From: Mycolicibacterium litorale
GTDB taxonomy: Bacteria; Actinomycetota; Actinomycetes; Mycobacteriales; Mycobacteriaceae
NCBI GenBank assembly: GCA_002007745.1
Contig: CP019882.1
Coordinates: forward strand, 4,712,001 to 4,776,000
DNA: 64,000 bases
Direction: 5' to 3'
The stretch's first letter is position 1, and each line of letters starts with the position of its first letter. The position numbers and the translations under genes are program-made. This document shows positions 1 to 9,163 of this stretch, one piece after another. The notes under the pieces are model-generated. The model was given only the letters and a program-made list of their open reading frames with translations. It was not told where the DNA came from and did not search any database.

Positions 1-838
1 CGGCCCGGAGCGCTGCATCGGCCGTACCCCGCATTTCACCCTCGGGCGCGACGACGGCCGGCTGGTGGTGGTCCACGATCTCGCGGCGGCCGACGTGCAC
101 AACGGCATCGGTGACCTCCTGGTCGACGAGCTGTTCACCCCGGGTTGGGCGGTCGGAGCCGACACCTTCGAGCGGCTCTTCACCGGTCTGGTGCTGACCA
201 GCCACCACGACCCGCTGGCGGCCTGGGAGCTGTTCTACCGCAATTCGTTACACCGCCTGGACCAGGACGCCTCCCCGGACGCAGGCGAGTCCGCCGGGGT
301 CGGGGTGTTCAGTCAGATCTACCGGCGTGCCGAGCAGCTCATCTCCGCGATCGCGGCCGGCTCGGTGCTCGATGTCGGGACGTGCTTCGGGTTCCTGCCG
401 CTTCGATTGCGTTCCGGCTCAGCGGGACCGGTGCAGACGGTGATCGCCAGCGACGTGCAGGCTGGCACCACCCACCTGCTGGACCAGGTGTCGCGCCGGC
501 TGGCCCGGCAGGTCCGGACACTGACCTGCGACGCCGCCCGCATACCGCTGGGTGATGAGTGCGTGGACGTCGTCACCGTGCTGCACCTGCTCGAGCACGT
601 CGACGCCGCCCACGGTGGCCGCATCATCGACGAGGCGCTGCGCATCGCCCGGCGGCGCGTGGTGATCGCCGTTCCGCTGGAGGACGGACCCGAGTCGACC
701 TATGGTCACGTCCGCCAGATCACCACCGGCGACCTGCGCGCGATGGCGGTCGGCCGGCCGGGCTGGATCGGGGCGGTCAGCGAATTCCACGGCGGCTGGC
801 TGGTTCTGGATCGGATCGCCCCGGTGAACCGCTGCTAG
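1..838 (+). CDS. mftM: Mycofactocin oligosaccharide methyltransferase MftM, 5' end outside the window
   Basis: Class I SAM-dependent methyltransferase. The reading frame is open from base 2, so the start codon lies upstream; about 278 residues are visible. A glycine-rich SAM motif (VLDVGTCFGF) follows an acidic N-terminal region, and HLLEHVD matches the post-II region of this fold. Family knowledge: MftM methylates the glucose chain of the redox cofactor mycofactocin and often lies near mycofactocin-dependent alcohol dehydrogenase genes. That fits the iron alcohol dehydrogenase and MftF-type gene a few kb downstream. The stop overlaps the stop of the convergent response regulator by 3-4 bases. 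The methyltransferase class is certain; the MftM name rests on similarity I recall and on context. Confidence 0.75.
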   Translation, partial: GPERCIGRTPHFTLGRDDGRLVVVHDLAAADVHNGIGDLLVDELFTPGWAVGADTFERLFTGLVLTSHHDPLAAWELFYRNSLHRLDQDASPDAGESAGVGVFSQIYRRAEQLISAIAAGSVLDVGTCFGFLPLRLRSGSAGPVQTVIASDVQAGTTHLLDQVSRRLARQVRTLTCDAARIPLGDECVDVVTVLHLLEHVDAAHGGRIIDEALRIARRRVVIAVPLEDGPESTYGHVRQITTGDLRAMAVGRPGWIGAVSEFHGGWLVLDRIAPVNRC

Positions 839-1515
839 ATCAGGCCGATCTTGCTGGCGGCGTACACCGCCTCAGCGCGTCGGGTCACCTCGAGCTTGCG
901 CATGATGTTGCCGACATGGAATTTCACCGTGGTCTCGGAGATGTAGAGCTGCTTGCCGATCGCACGGTTGGACATGCCCTCGGCGACCATCCGCATCACC
1001 TCGATCTCACGGTCGGTCAGACGCTGGCCCTCGGCCATGGTGCCGGCATTGAGGCTGCGGACCATGGCCGCGGCGCTGCGGGCGTCGAACGCGCTACCAC
1101 CGCAGCGCACTGCCCGGATGGCTCGGACCAGCTCGGTGGTGTCGACGTCCTTGACCACGTAACCTTTTGCACCACTGTGGATCGCGTCGACCACCAATTG
1201 GTCGTCGAGCATGGTGGTGAAGACCAGGACCGAGACCTCAGGATGATCGCGCGACACCTGCGCGCAGACTTCCAGCCCTTCACTGTCGGCGCCCGGCGAC
1301 AACTTGAGGTCGAGCACCACGACGTGTGCGCCCGTTCGCTCCAGCACGGCGAGCGCCTCGGTGGGGCAGGAAGCCTCCGCCACCACGGTGATGTCCGGTT
1401 CCCGTTCGAGGACGGCGCGCAGGCCCTGCCGCACGATCGCATGGTCATCGACCAGCACCACATCGATCGACGTCGCACCGTCGCGACCGGCGGCATTCAC
1501 CTGCGACTCTGCCAT
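835..1515 (-). CDS. NarL/LuxR-family response regulator (MnoR-like)
   Basis: 226 residues. The receiver domain begins DVVLVDDHAIV, with the likely phospho-acceptor Asp69 in VVVLDLKL and a conserved Lys in GYVVKD. A LuxR-type helix-turn-helix lies at about residues 160-215 (LTDREIEVMRMVAEGMSN, then ETTVKFHVGNIMRKL). Its start overlaps the 3' end of the histidine kinase by 19 bases, so the two are a translationally coupled pair. Family knowledge: a kinase/regulator pair next to an alcohol dehydrogenase of this type (MnoSR in M. smegmatis) controls methanol and diol oxidation. By inference this one activates the neighbouring alcohol dehydrogenase gene. Confidence 0.88.
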   Translation of the reverse strand: MAESQVNAAGRDGATSIDVVLVDDHAIVRQGLRAVLEREPDITVVAEASCPTEALAVLERTGAHVVVLDLKLSPGADSEGLEVCAQVSRDHPEVSVLVFTTMLDDQLVVDAIHSGAKGYVVKDVDTTELVRAIRAVRCGGSAFDARSAAAMVRSLNAGTMAEGQRLTDREIEVMRMVAEGMSNRAIGKQLYISETTVKFHVGNIMRKLEVTRRAEAVYAASKIGLI

Positions 1516-2899
1516 GCCGACTCCTCGTTTCGGATCGGAACCTCCACCAGGGTGCGCACACCACCCAGCCGTGACCGGCGCAGCCGGAAGAGCCCACCCA
1601 GTTCCTGTGCCCGGCTGGCCATGTTGACCAGTCCGCGGTGGCTGCCGTCGAGGTCGGCGGCCGAGGCGACCGACAATTGCGTCCGCAGCGCGGCCGGGTC
1701 GCCGTTGCCGTCGTCGTCGATCGTCAGTCGGATCTCCTGCGGCTGGTAGGACAGCCGCACCACGGCGCGGGTGGCGCCACTGTGCGAGGCGACATTGAAC
1801 AACGCTTCGCCGACGAGGGTCGCCAGCGACTGATCGCCGCCGGCCGGCAGGGCGACCGGAGATCCCTCCAGGCGCAACTCCACGAGAAGGCCTGGCCGGG
1901 AATGCAATTGACAGGCCCGCTCGAGCAGGCGTGGCAGTTGCGGGGACTGCCGCTCCGGAATGCGGTTCAGCGCATAGATCGCCGACCGCAACTGTCCCAC
2001 CGCGTGCTGGGTCAGGTCACGGGCGCCCCTGAGTCGTTCGGCGATGTCGGCGAGCTCGTCCGGGTCGTCGGCGTCCTCGCGCCGCGAGCCCAGTTCGCTA
2101 CTGGCTACGTCGACGATCATGCCCGCCGACAGCACATACTGGGTGACGCTGTCGTGGAGTTCGCGCGCGATCCGATGCCGCTCGGCGTCCAGCGCCTCAC
2201 GCTGTTGCGCGGCGCTGAGCAACTCCTGCGCACTGCGCAGCTCCTCATTTCGGATGGCCAGGTCGTGGGCATGCCGACTCGCCTCGGCGGTGAGCTGATC
2301 GGCGCGATTCCGCAAGGCCCGGCTGGAGTGGTAGAGCGACGCGCTGTGCAATGCGACGGCGGCCTGGTTGACCAGGATGCGCAGGACGGACAGGTCCAGC
2401 GGTTCGGTCAGCTCGGGGTCGGAGGCCAGTCCGGCGATCCCCCGACCGGCATGCCGTCGATGGTCATCGGAACCACCACCAAGCCGGCGGCGTCCGCCTG
2501 CGGCTCCTCGGGAGTGTTGTTGCGCACCACGCCCAGCCAGTGCCGAGCCAGCGGCCCGAACTCCTCCTCGACATCGGAGAGCCGACCACGGGCATCCACA
2601 CCCAGAAACCGCGGGCGGGCCTGAGGCAGGGCGCCGTCGGCGACGGCCAGCACCACCCACTGTGCCTGCAGGTGTGCCGCGGCGGCCTGGACCACCGCGG
2701 TGAGCAGCGCCCGCGGCCCCTCCGCGGTGCGCACGACGGCCACCGAGATCTGGTCGAGCGAACGCAGCGTGCTCGCCAAACGTTCGGAGCTGCGGCGGTA
2801 TTCGCGATAGTAGGAACTCTTGCCCGACCGCATTCCGGTCAGCGACGCCAGGTCGGGGCCGCGCAGCGCGTGGCCCTCGGAGAACTGGACGTCGGTCAC
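1497..2899 (-). CDS. GAF-domain sensor histidine kinase, HisKA_3 type (frameshifted)
   Basis: Cytoplasmic sensor kinase partnered with the adjacent LuxR-type regulator. The N-terminal part has a short basic/helical stretch (SSYYREYRRSSERL) and a GAF-like domain. A coiled coil then leads to the HisKA_3 box ARELHDSVTQYVLSAGM and a HATPase domain (EALFNVASHSG, DDDGNG). No membrane segment is visible. The GTG start at 2899 overlaps the stop of the alcohol dehydrogenase by four bases (GTGA). The frame is broken at the run of five C at 2439-2443: upstream sequence through DGMPVG is in one frame and GIAGLASDPEL onward is in another. One extra base in the run would give a continuous protein of about 467 residues. 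A sequencing error is the likeliest cause. Confidence 0.85.
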
Positions 2900-4110
2900 A
2901 GGGCGGCCCGGAACAGCGCCTCGACGTCGGCCACCCCGGTGTCGCGCGGATTGGTCGTCATGCACGCGTCGCCCAGCGTCGTCAGCGACAGCCGCGGGAT
3001 GTCCGCCTCGGTGACCCCCAACTCGCGCAAGCCGCGCGGCACTCCCACCCGGTCCCCCAGGTCGCGGGTCCACTGGGCCAGGCACATCGCGGCGTCATGG
3101 TCGGGCATGCCCTGCACGGGCAGACCGACCGCGGCCGCGATGGTCGCGAAGCGACTGGCGTCATGCTCGGCGTTGTACCGGATGACGTGCGGTAACAGCA
3201 CGCCGTTGCACACTCCGTGCGGCGCATCCAGCAGACCGCCGACCTGGTGGCTCATCGCGTGCGTCGCCCCCAGGATCGCGTTGGTGAAGGCGAGCCCGGC
3301 TTCGAGGCTGGCTTGGGCCATCGCCCGCCGCGCGTCGACATCCGCCGGCTCGTCGAGGGTGCGTTCGAGTGTCGTTCCGATGAGGCGCACCGCGTTGAGC
3401 GCGTGCGAGTCGGTCAGCACGTTGTGTGCGCGGGAGACGAACGCCTCGATGCCGTGGGTCAGCGCATCCAGACCGGTGGCGGCGTTCAGCCAGTCCGGCA
3501 TCGTGGTGAGCAGCCGGGGATCGGTGATCGAGATGTCCGGCACCAGGGCGCGCCCGATGATAGTCACCTTCATCGCCCGCACCGAGTCGGTCACGATACA
3601 GAACTGGCTGACGTCGGCGCCGGTGCCCGACGTGGCCGGCACCATGATGAGCGGCGGGATGGGCCGGTCGGCGCGATCCACCCCGGCGTAGTCGAGGATC
3701 TCACCGCCGTTTCCGGACAGGATCGCAATGCCCTTGGCCGCGTCGATGCACGAGCCGCCGCCGACCGCGATGATGACGTCACCGTCGTGTGCGGCGTATT
3801 CGGCGTAGCCGCTGGCGATTTCGTGATCCTTCGGATTCGGCGTCAGCCCGGTCCACACCCGGGCCCGCAGCCCGACTTGGGCGAGGTGGCCGATCAGCTC
3901 GTCGACCCAGCCCGCCGCCGCGATCCCTGCGTCGCTCACCACGAAGGGACGCCGGGCGCCGAGGCGCCGGGCGCAGTGCCCCACCTCGGCGAGACTGCCA
4001 TGCCCGAACACGATCTCGGGGGCGTGGAATTTGACCACGGGACTCGGGGCACCGTGATGGTCGGGTACTTCGGTGGGCCGGTCGAGGACATCGGTCGCAG
4101 ACACCGTCAT
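2896..4110 (-). CDS. Iron-containing alcohol dehydrogenase (group III, Mno/Mdo-like)
   Basis: 404 residues, full length for the family. The N-terminal dinucleotide-binding half has GGGSCIDAAKG and PATSGTGAD. The C-terminal all-helical half has metal-ligand motifs DALTHGIEAF and HAMSHQVGG followed by DAPHGVCNG. ATG at 4110 is preceded by a GAGG ribosome site. Family knowledge: actinobacterial group III enzymes of this kind oxidise methanol or 1,3-propanediol with a tightly bound NAD(H), are assayed with NDMA, and depend on mycofactocin for cofactor recycling. The gene precedes and overlaps the kinase/regulator genes and is divergent from the MftF-type gene by 89 bases. The substrate is not determinable from sequence. 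Confidence 0.85.
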   Translation of the reverse strand: MTVSATDVLDRPTEVPDHHGAPSPVVKFHAPEIVFGHGSLAEVGHCARRLGARRPFVVSDAGIAAAGWVDELIGHLAQVGLRARVWTGLTPNPKDHEIASGYAEYAAHDGDVIIAVGGGSCIDAAKGIAILSGNGGEILDYAGVDRADRPIPPLIMVPATSGTGADVSQFCIVTDSVRAMKVTIIGRALVPDISITDPRLLTTMPDWLNAATGLDALTHGIEAFVSRAHNVLTDSHALNAVRLIGTTLERTLDEPADVDARRAMAQASLEAGLAFTNAILGATHAMSHQVGGLLDAPHGVCNGVLLPHVIRYNAEHDASRFATIAAAVGLPVQGMPDHDAAMCLAQWTRDLGDRVGVPRGLRELGVTEADIPRLSLTTLGDACMTTNPRDTGVADVEALFRAAL

Positions 4111-4199
4111 TCCGGAGACCTCATTTCTCGGGTTACCATGCGCCCGGTAGGGATCGTTGTACGTACCCGCGGGGTAGCTGCGGAGAGGATCTGTCGAGC

Positions 4200-5678
4200 T
4201 TGACCAAGAGACCTGGCCTGCCCGCCGGACGTCGGGTCGCGCTCGATACCCGAATCCGCTTGTGGGGCAACGCTTCGGTGGTGCTCGGCGGATCGCCGTG
4301 GGGCGTCATGCGGATCGCCCCCGCCGGCCGTCCGTTCGTCCGACGGCTGAAAGAGGCTGGCGGGCACGGGCTGATCCCCGCCCCCGGCGTGGAACATGCG
4401 CTGGCAGATCAGCTGGTGACGCGCGGGATCGTGCATCCGCTGACCGTGTACCCAGCCGCCGTGACCGGAGTCGATGTGATCGTGCCCGCCTACGAGCGAC
4501 CGGATCTGCTGGATGCCTGCCTGACCTCGTTGAGTGCGGCGACGCCGGATGCCCGGATCGTCGTCGTCGACGACGCCTCGAACGATCCCGCCGTCGCACA
4601 GGTGGCCAGCACCCGTGGCGCCATCCTGGTCCGGCATCCGGTGAACCGCGGTCCCGCCGCGGCCCGCAACAGCGGCCTGCGGGAGAGCACTTCGCCCATC
4701 GTGGCGTTCGTCGATGCCGATTGCGCTGCGACTCCCGGCTGGCTGCCACCGCTGGTCGCGCACTTCGACGATCCGCGGGTGGGCGCCGTCGCACCTCGGA
4801 TCCGCCCCCGCTCGGCCTCCCGGGGGCTGCTGTCGCGCTACGAGGCCGCGCGTTCGGCACTCGACATGGGGCCGCGACCCGAGCTGGTGGCGTACGGGGC
4901 CCCGCTCGGCTTCCTGCCGTCGGCCGCCCTGCTGGTTCGGCGATCCGCGTTGCGCGAGAACGGCTTTGATGAGGACATGCGCGTCGGCGAGGACGTCGAC
5001 CTGATCTGGCGATTGGTCGACGACGGCTGGCTGGTCCGCTACGAGCCGGCGTCGACCATGACCCATCAGACCCGCCCGAATGCGCGTGGCTGGGCCCGGC
5101 AGGTGTTCGGCTACGGCACCTCGGCGGCGGCGCTGGACAGCCGGCATCCCGGGCGACTCGTGCCCGCCCGGCTGTCGGGGTGGAACATCGCCATTGCGCT
5201 GTTGCTGATGAACACCCGGCTCCCCCGTCCGGTGGGGGTGGCCGGCGCGGTCGGCGGCACCGCGCTGGTCTCGGCGCTGCTGGCGCGCTCGTTGCGACCC
5301 GCCTCGGTGGATCCGAGCGTCGCACCGTACATCGTCGGCAAGGGCCTGGTATCCGATATGGAGGCGGTCGGTCACTGGCTGCGGCGCGAGGCCTGGCCGC
5401 TCGGCTGGCTGGCCCTGTTCTCCGCGCCACGATCGCGTTGGGCTCGGCTCGCCGCGGCCGCCATGGTGGTGCCGATCGTTCGGGAGTGGTTCGCGCGTCG
5501 CCCGGACGTCGATCTGCCGCGCTATATCGCGTTGCACCTGGCCGAGGACGCGGCTTACGGCTCCGGCGTGATCGCCGGAGCCCGCGGGCTGCGTAGCGCC
5601 GCACTGCTGGCGCCGCGGGTCCGCCTGCCCCATCTGCCCCGGAGAGCAAAGACGGGGCAGGCGAACCTTCAGCGCTAG
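4200..5678 (+). CDS. mftF: Mycofactocin glycosyltransferase MftF-family protein
   Basis: 492 residues. The start is TTG at 4200, with GGAGAGG about 12 bases upstream; no better start is evident. The N-terminal 80 residues (RIRLWGNASVVLGGSPW) match the MftF-specific domain. A GT-A family 2 domain follows: VDVIVPAYERPD, VVVDDASND, the metal-binding FVDADCAA, and the acceptor-site GEDVDLIWRL. The C-terminal 170 residues are hydrophobic, with two to three possible membrane helices. Family knowledge: MftF adds a chain of beta-1,4-linked glucoses to mycofactocin. No mftA-E genes are in this window, so this is either a relocated mftF or a second copy with a different acceptor. Confidence 0.8.
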   Translation: MTKRPGLPAGRRVALDTRIRLWGNASVVLGGSPWGVMRIAPAGRPFVRRLKEAGGHGLIPAPGVEHALADQLVTRGIVHPLTVYPAAVTGVDVIVPAYERPDLLDACLTSLSAATPDARIVVVDDASNDPAVAQVASTRGAILVRHPVNRGPAAARNSGLRESTSPIVAFVDADCAATPGWLPPLVAHFDDPRVGAVAPRIRPRSASRGLLSRYEAARSALDMGPRPELVAYGAPLGFLPSAALLVRRSALRENGFDEDMRVGEDVDLIWRLVDDGWLVRYEPASTMTHQTRPNARGWARQVFGYGTSAAALDSRHPGRLVPARLSGWNIAIALLLMNTRLPRPVGVAGAVGGTALVSALLARSLRPASVDPSVAPYIVGKGLVSDMEAVGHWLRREAWPLGWLALFSAPRSRWARLAAAAMVVPIVREWFARRPDVDLPRYIALHLAEDAAYGSGVIAGARGLRSAALLAPRVRLPHLPRRAKTGQANLQR

Positions 5679-5738
5679 CTCGAATCTCACCCGAGCGCGT
5701 TCATCAGCGGTGCCAGCTCTTTCTTCTCGCTCGGCTTG

Positions 5739-7262
5739 TCAGAAGAAGCCTTGGGCTTTGTTGGAGTAGGACACCAGCAGGTTCTTGGTCTGCTGATAGT
5801 GGTCGAGCATCATCAGGTGGTTCTCCCGGCCGATCCCGGACTGCTTGTAACCACCGAACGCCGCGTGCGCGGGGTAGGCGTGATAGCAGTTGGTCCACAC
5901 CCGGCCGGCCTTGATGTCGCGGCCCGCCCGGTACGCGGTGTTGCCATCGCGGCTCCACACCCCGGCCCCCAGCCCGTAGAGGGTGTCGTTGGCAATCCGG
6001 ATCGCGTCGTCGTAATCGGTGAACGACGTCACCGCCACCACCGGCCCGAAGATCTCCTCCTGGAAGATCCGCATCGCGTTGTGGCCGGTGAACACCGTCG
6101 GCTGCACGTAATACCCGCCATTGAGGTCGCCACCGAGCTCGGCGCGCTCCCCACCGGTCATGACCTTGGCGCCCTCACTCTTGCCGATCTCGATGTAGGA
6201 CAGGATCTTCTCCAGCTGATCGTTGGAGGCCTGCGCACCGATCATCGTCTCGGTGTCCAGCGGATCACCCTGGCGTACCGCCTTGGTGCGGATCGCCGCC
6301 ATGGCCAGGAACTCGTCATAGATGTCGGCCTGGATCAGGCTGCGCGACGGGCAGGTGCACACCTCACCCTGGTTGAGGGCGAACATCGTGAAGCCTTCGA
6401 GCGCCTTGTCCTGATAGTCGTCATTGGCGGCCAGCACATCGGAGAAGAAGATGTTCGGGCTCTTGCCGCCGAGTTCCAGGGTGACCGGGATCAGGTTCTG
6501 CGAGGCGTACTGCATGATCAGCCGCCCGGTGGTGGTCTCCCCGGTGAACGCGATCTTGGCGATCCGGTTGCTCGATGCCAGCGGCTTGCCGGCCTCCACC
6601 CCGAACCCGTTGACCACATTGACCACCCCATCGGGCAGCAGATCAGCGATCAGCGAGATCAGATACAGCACCGAAGCCGGGGTCTGCTCGGCGGGCTTGA
6701 GCACCACGGCGTTGCCGGCGGCCAGCGCCGGGGCCAGCTTCCACACCGCCATCAAGATCGGGAAATTCCACGGGATGATCTGCCCCACCACGCCCAGCGG
6801 CTCATGGAAGTGATAGGCCACGGTGTCCTCGTCGATCTGCGACAACGAGCCCTCCTGGGCCCGGATCGCCCCCGCGTAATACCGGAAATGATCCACCGCC
6901 AGCGGGATGTCCGCGTTCAGCGTCTCACGCACGGGCTTGCCGTTGTCCCACGACTCCGCCACCGCGATCGACTCGAGATTCGCCTCGATCCGGTCGGCGA
7001 TCCTGTTCAAAATCAGGGCCCGCTCGGCGGGCGCCGTCTTGCCCCACCCCGGTGCGGCCGCATGCGCGGCGTCCAATGCGAGCTCGATATCGGCCTCGGT
7101 CGAACGAGCCACCTCACAGAACACCTCACCGGTCACCGGCGTGCGATTCTCGAAATACTGCCCGCCGACCGGCGCCACCCACTGCCCACCGATGAAGTTG
7201 TCGTAGCGCGCCTGGAAGGACATCACGGAGCCCTCGGCGCCGGGCCTGGCATACACGGTCAT
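5739..7262 (-). CDS. NAD-dependent aldehyde dehydrogenase (ExaC/AldA-type)
   Basis: 507 residues, the usual length of the class. It carries the nucleotide-binding motif IIPWNFPILMAVWK, the general-base glutamate in TLELGGKSPN and the catalytic cysteine in NQGEVCTCPSR. The EIFGPVVAV and GGYKQSGIGREN signatures are also present. ATG at 7262 has a strong AGGAGAG ribosome site. It oxidises acetaldehyde-like aldehydes to acids and is a logical second step after the alcohol dehydrogenase in the same locus. It lies directly downstream of a GAF-domain regulator on the same strand, with a 19-base palindrome between them that may be its operator. It is convergent with the MftF-type gene. Confidence 0.93.
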   Translation of the reverse strand: MTVYARPGAEGSVMSFQARYDNFIGGQWVAPVGGQYFENRTPVTGEVFCEVARSTEADIELALDAAHAAAPGWGKTAPAERALILNRIADRIEANLESIAVAESWDNGKPVRETLNADIPLAVDHFRYYAGAIRAQEGSLSQIDEDTVAYHFHEPLGVVGQIIPWNFPILMAVWKLAPALAAGNAVVLKPAEQTPASVLYLISLIADLLPDGVVNVVNGFGVEAGKPLASSNRIAKIAFTGETTTGRLIMQYASQNLIPVTLELGGKSPNIFFSDVLAANDDYQDKALEGFTMFALNQGEVCTCPSRSLIQADIYDEFLAMAAIRTKAVRQGDPLDTETMIGAQASNDQLEKILSYIEIGKSEGAKVMTGGERAELGGDLNGGYYVQPTVFTGHNAMRIFQEEIFGPVVAVTSFTDYDDAIRIANDTLYGLGAGVWSRDGNTAYRAGRDIKAGRVWTNCYHAYPAHAAFGGYKQSGIGRENHLMMLDHYQQTKNLLVSYSNKAQGFF

Positions 7263-7338
7263 GGCACTCTCCTGTTTCAGGGACGACGAAATATGTGTCG
7301 GTCGTCACTAAAGATAGGCAGCGCAGGGTTGCAGCACA

Positions 7339-7357
7339 GTTGCATGGCTCGTGCAAC
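7339..7357. promoter_or_regulatory. Palindrome upstream of the aldehyde dehydrogenase gene
   Basis: Inverted repeat GTTGCA-N7-TGCAAC lies in the 106-base gap between the GAF regulator and the aldehyde dehydrogenase gene. An additional TTGCA half site is at 7329-7333. On the minus strand a TATCTT element follows, before the ribosome site. This is a likely binding site for the neighbouring regulator, judged from position and symmetry only. Confidence 0.45.
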
Positions 7358-7368
7358 GCAGCCGGCTG

Positions 7369-8663
7369 TCAGCCGAAGTCGAGGTCCAACCCGGCGAGTC
7401 TGCCGCGGGCCTGGGCCTGCTGGACCGAACCGGGCAGCGTCCCGTCGTGCAGGGCGCGCCAGCCCTCACGGTCGTCACGGCCGTCGGGGCTGTCCAGCCA
7501 GCGCCGCAACACCACCGGGTCTCCGGTGGTCAGCACCGCCGCGCGCAGGGTCATCGTCAGCTCGGCGCGCAGCCGCGCCACCCCGGGTGCGATGGACTGC
7601 GGCAGGAGGGGGCCCGCGTAGCGGTCCAGCGCCGCTGTCACATCACCGGTGTCGAGTGCTTCGTGGACCTCGGCGAAGTCGGTGGTGATCGGGACCAGCA
7701 GCCGGTACGGCCGGGAGGCGATGGTCTCGGCGCCGACGACTTTGCGCAGCCTCGACATCTCCGCGCGCACCGTCACGACGTCGAGGTCCTTGTCGTCGAG
7801 CAGCATCGCCAGGTGGTCGGCGCTGAGGCCCTCGGGGTGACGGCTCAGCAGGATCAGGATGTCGGCATGACGACCGGTCAACGGCGTCGCCCGGAGGTGT
7901 CCGAATTCGTCGGTGACCAGCCAGCGCGGCCGCTCCGAGCCCAGTACCGCCAGGCGGGGGCGCCGGGGGCCGGTTCGAAGGCCGAGCCGGTGACCCGTAA
8001 CAGCGCCAGGTGGTTCTCCACCGCCATCACCGTCGCCCGGACCAGGGCCAGTGCCTGCGGGGTGGCCACCTGCGGGCCGCCGGTCAGGTCGAGCGCGCCG
8101 AGCAGCGCACCGGTGCTCGGGTCGTGCACCGGCACCGCAGTGCAGCTCCACGGCTGTACCACGCGAGAGAAGTGCTCGGAGCCATGGATCTGCAGCTCGG
8201 CATTCACCGCCAGGGCGGTGCCCGGGGCGTTGGTCCCCGCACCGCGTTCGCTCCAGTCCGCGCCCGGCACGAAGTTCATCGCCTCGGCCCGCCGGCAGAC
8301 GCTGTGATCGCCCTCGACCCACAGCAGGGTGCCATCGGCCGCGCTGACCGCGACCACCACACCGGAGCCGGCCGCGTCGTCGACGAGCAGCCGCCGGATC
8401 ACCGGGAGCGCGGGGGCCAGCGGGTGGGCGTCGCGCAGTCGGGCCAGCTCCTCACCCACGGGTGACGGGCGCGCCGTGGAGTCGGGATCCACCCCCTTGG
8501 CCAGGCTGCGTTGCCAGCTTTTGGCCACCAGCGGCCGCAGCGAGCTGGCCTCCAGGTAGGTCGCGTCGACTTCGCCGGCGACGAACTTCTCATGGACCGC
8601 GCGCAGCACCGCCGACGGCCGAGGACTGACCGCCCCGGACCGTGACGTTCTGGAAAGGTCCAT
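7369..8663 (-). CDS. GAF-domain transcriptional regulator, AcoR-like (frameshifted)
   Basis: Likely sensor/activator of the downstream aldehyde dehydrogenase gene. The N-terminal part (LRPLVAKSWQRSLAKGVDP) is typical of AcoR-type regulators. A GAF domain follows (GTLLWVEGDHSVC, SERGAGTNAPGTALA, VQPWSCTAVPVHDP). The C-terminal part is a winged-helix-like region (LTGRHADILILLSRHPEG, TVRAEMSRLRKVVG) in place of the sigma-54 AAA domain seen in classical AcoR. The frame breaks between SAFEPAPG and RPRLAVLGSERPRW, at two adjacent runs of five G (7956-7960 and 7965-7969). One extra base in either run restores a protein of about 431 residues. ATG at 8663 is the start. Confidence 0.8.
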
Positions 8664-8854
8664 CGACGATCACACTCCTGCACCGCCACCCCGGGCGACA
8701 CGCGTGCGGCCACCATAGCTCACCCAGCTGTGACGCGGACCACCATCGGCAGTCAAAGGCGACATCCGGTGCCCGGCGGCGTACCCACTCGTTGACTGTG
8801 CGGCCCCACCGGCTCTCCTCCGGCAGGGCCGCACAGAGTTCACCCGCGCCGCCG

Positions 8855-9148
8855 TCAGCCCCACATCCCGGCCGCACGCCGGTCCGCTTCGGCCACCTCT
8901 GCGGCACCGTCGCGTACCGCGGTACCCAGCCGGACGAGGATGTCGTGCAGCGCCGAGGCGGCCTGTTGCCAGCGCGCCTGCTCCGAGTGGTATGCGGCCG
9001 CGGCGTCTCGGGTCCACACCTGCTGCAGCGGGGCGACCTGCCGGCTCAGATCATCCAGGGCGGCTCGCAGCCGCACCGACGTGCCGTTGATATCGGCCAA
9101 CACCGCGGCCTCGATCTCGGCGAAATCGTAGGAAATAACAGGATCCAT
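8855..9148 (-). CDS. esxT: ESX-4 secreted WXG100-family protein EsxT
   Basis: 97 residues, a helical hairpin protein with the central turn LQQVWTRDAAAAYHSEQ. The conserved Trp is present, but the turn reads W-T-R rather than W-X-G, as I recall for M. tuberculosis EsxT. The C-terminal DRRAAGMWG also resembles that protein. It is last in the run eccC4, Rv3446c-type gene, esxU, esxT on the minus strand. It presumably forms a heterodimer with EsxU that is exported by ESX-4. A 191-base gap without a recognisable gene separates it from the GAF regulator. Confidence 0.92.
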   Translation of the reverse strand: MDPVISYDFAEIEAAVLADINGTSVRLRAALDDLSRQVAPLQQVWTRDAAAAYHSEQARWQQAASALHDILVRLGTAVRDGAAEVAEADRRAAGMWG

Positions 9149-9163
9149 CGCGGCGCTCCTTCG

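Noticed and set aside
2439..2443. Programmed frameshifting in the sensor kinase
   Set aside because: The same -1 lesion recurs in eight unrelated genes at different G/C runs, with no slippery heptamer or conserved stimulatory structure evident. Sequencing error is simpler.
5736..7688. 650-codon open frame opposite the aldehyde dehydrogenase gene
   Set aside because: The minus strand has the complete active site; the plus frame has no domain.
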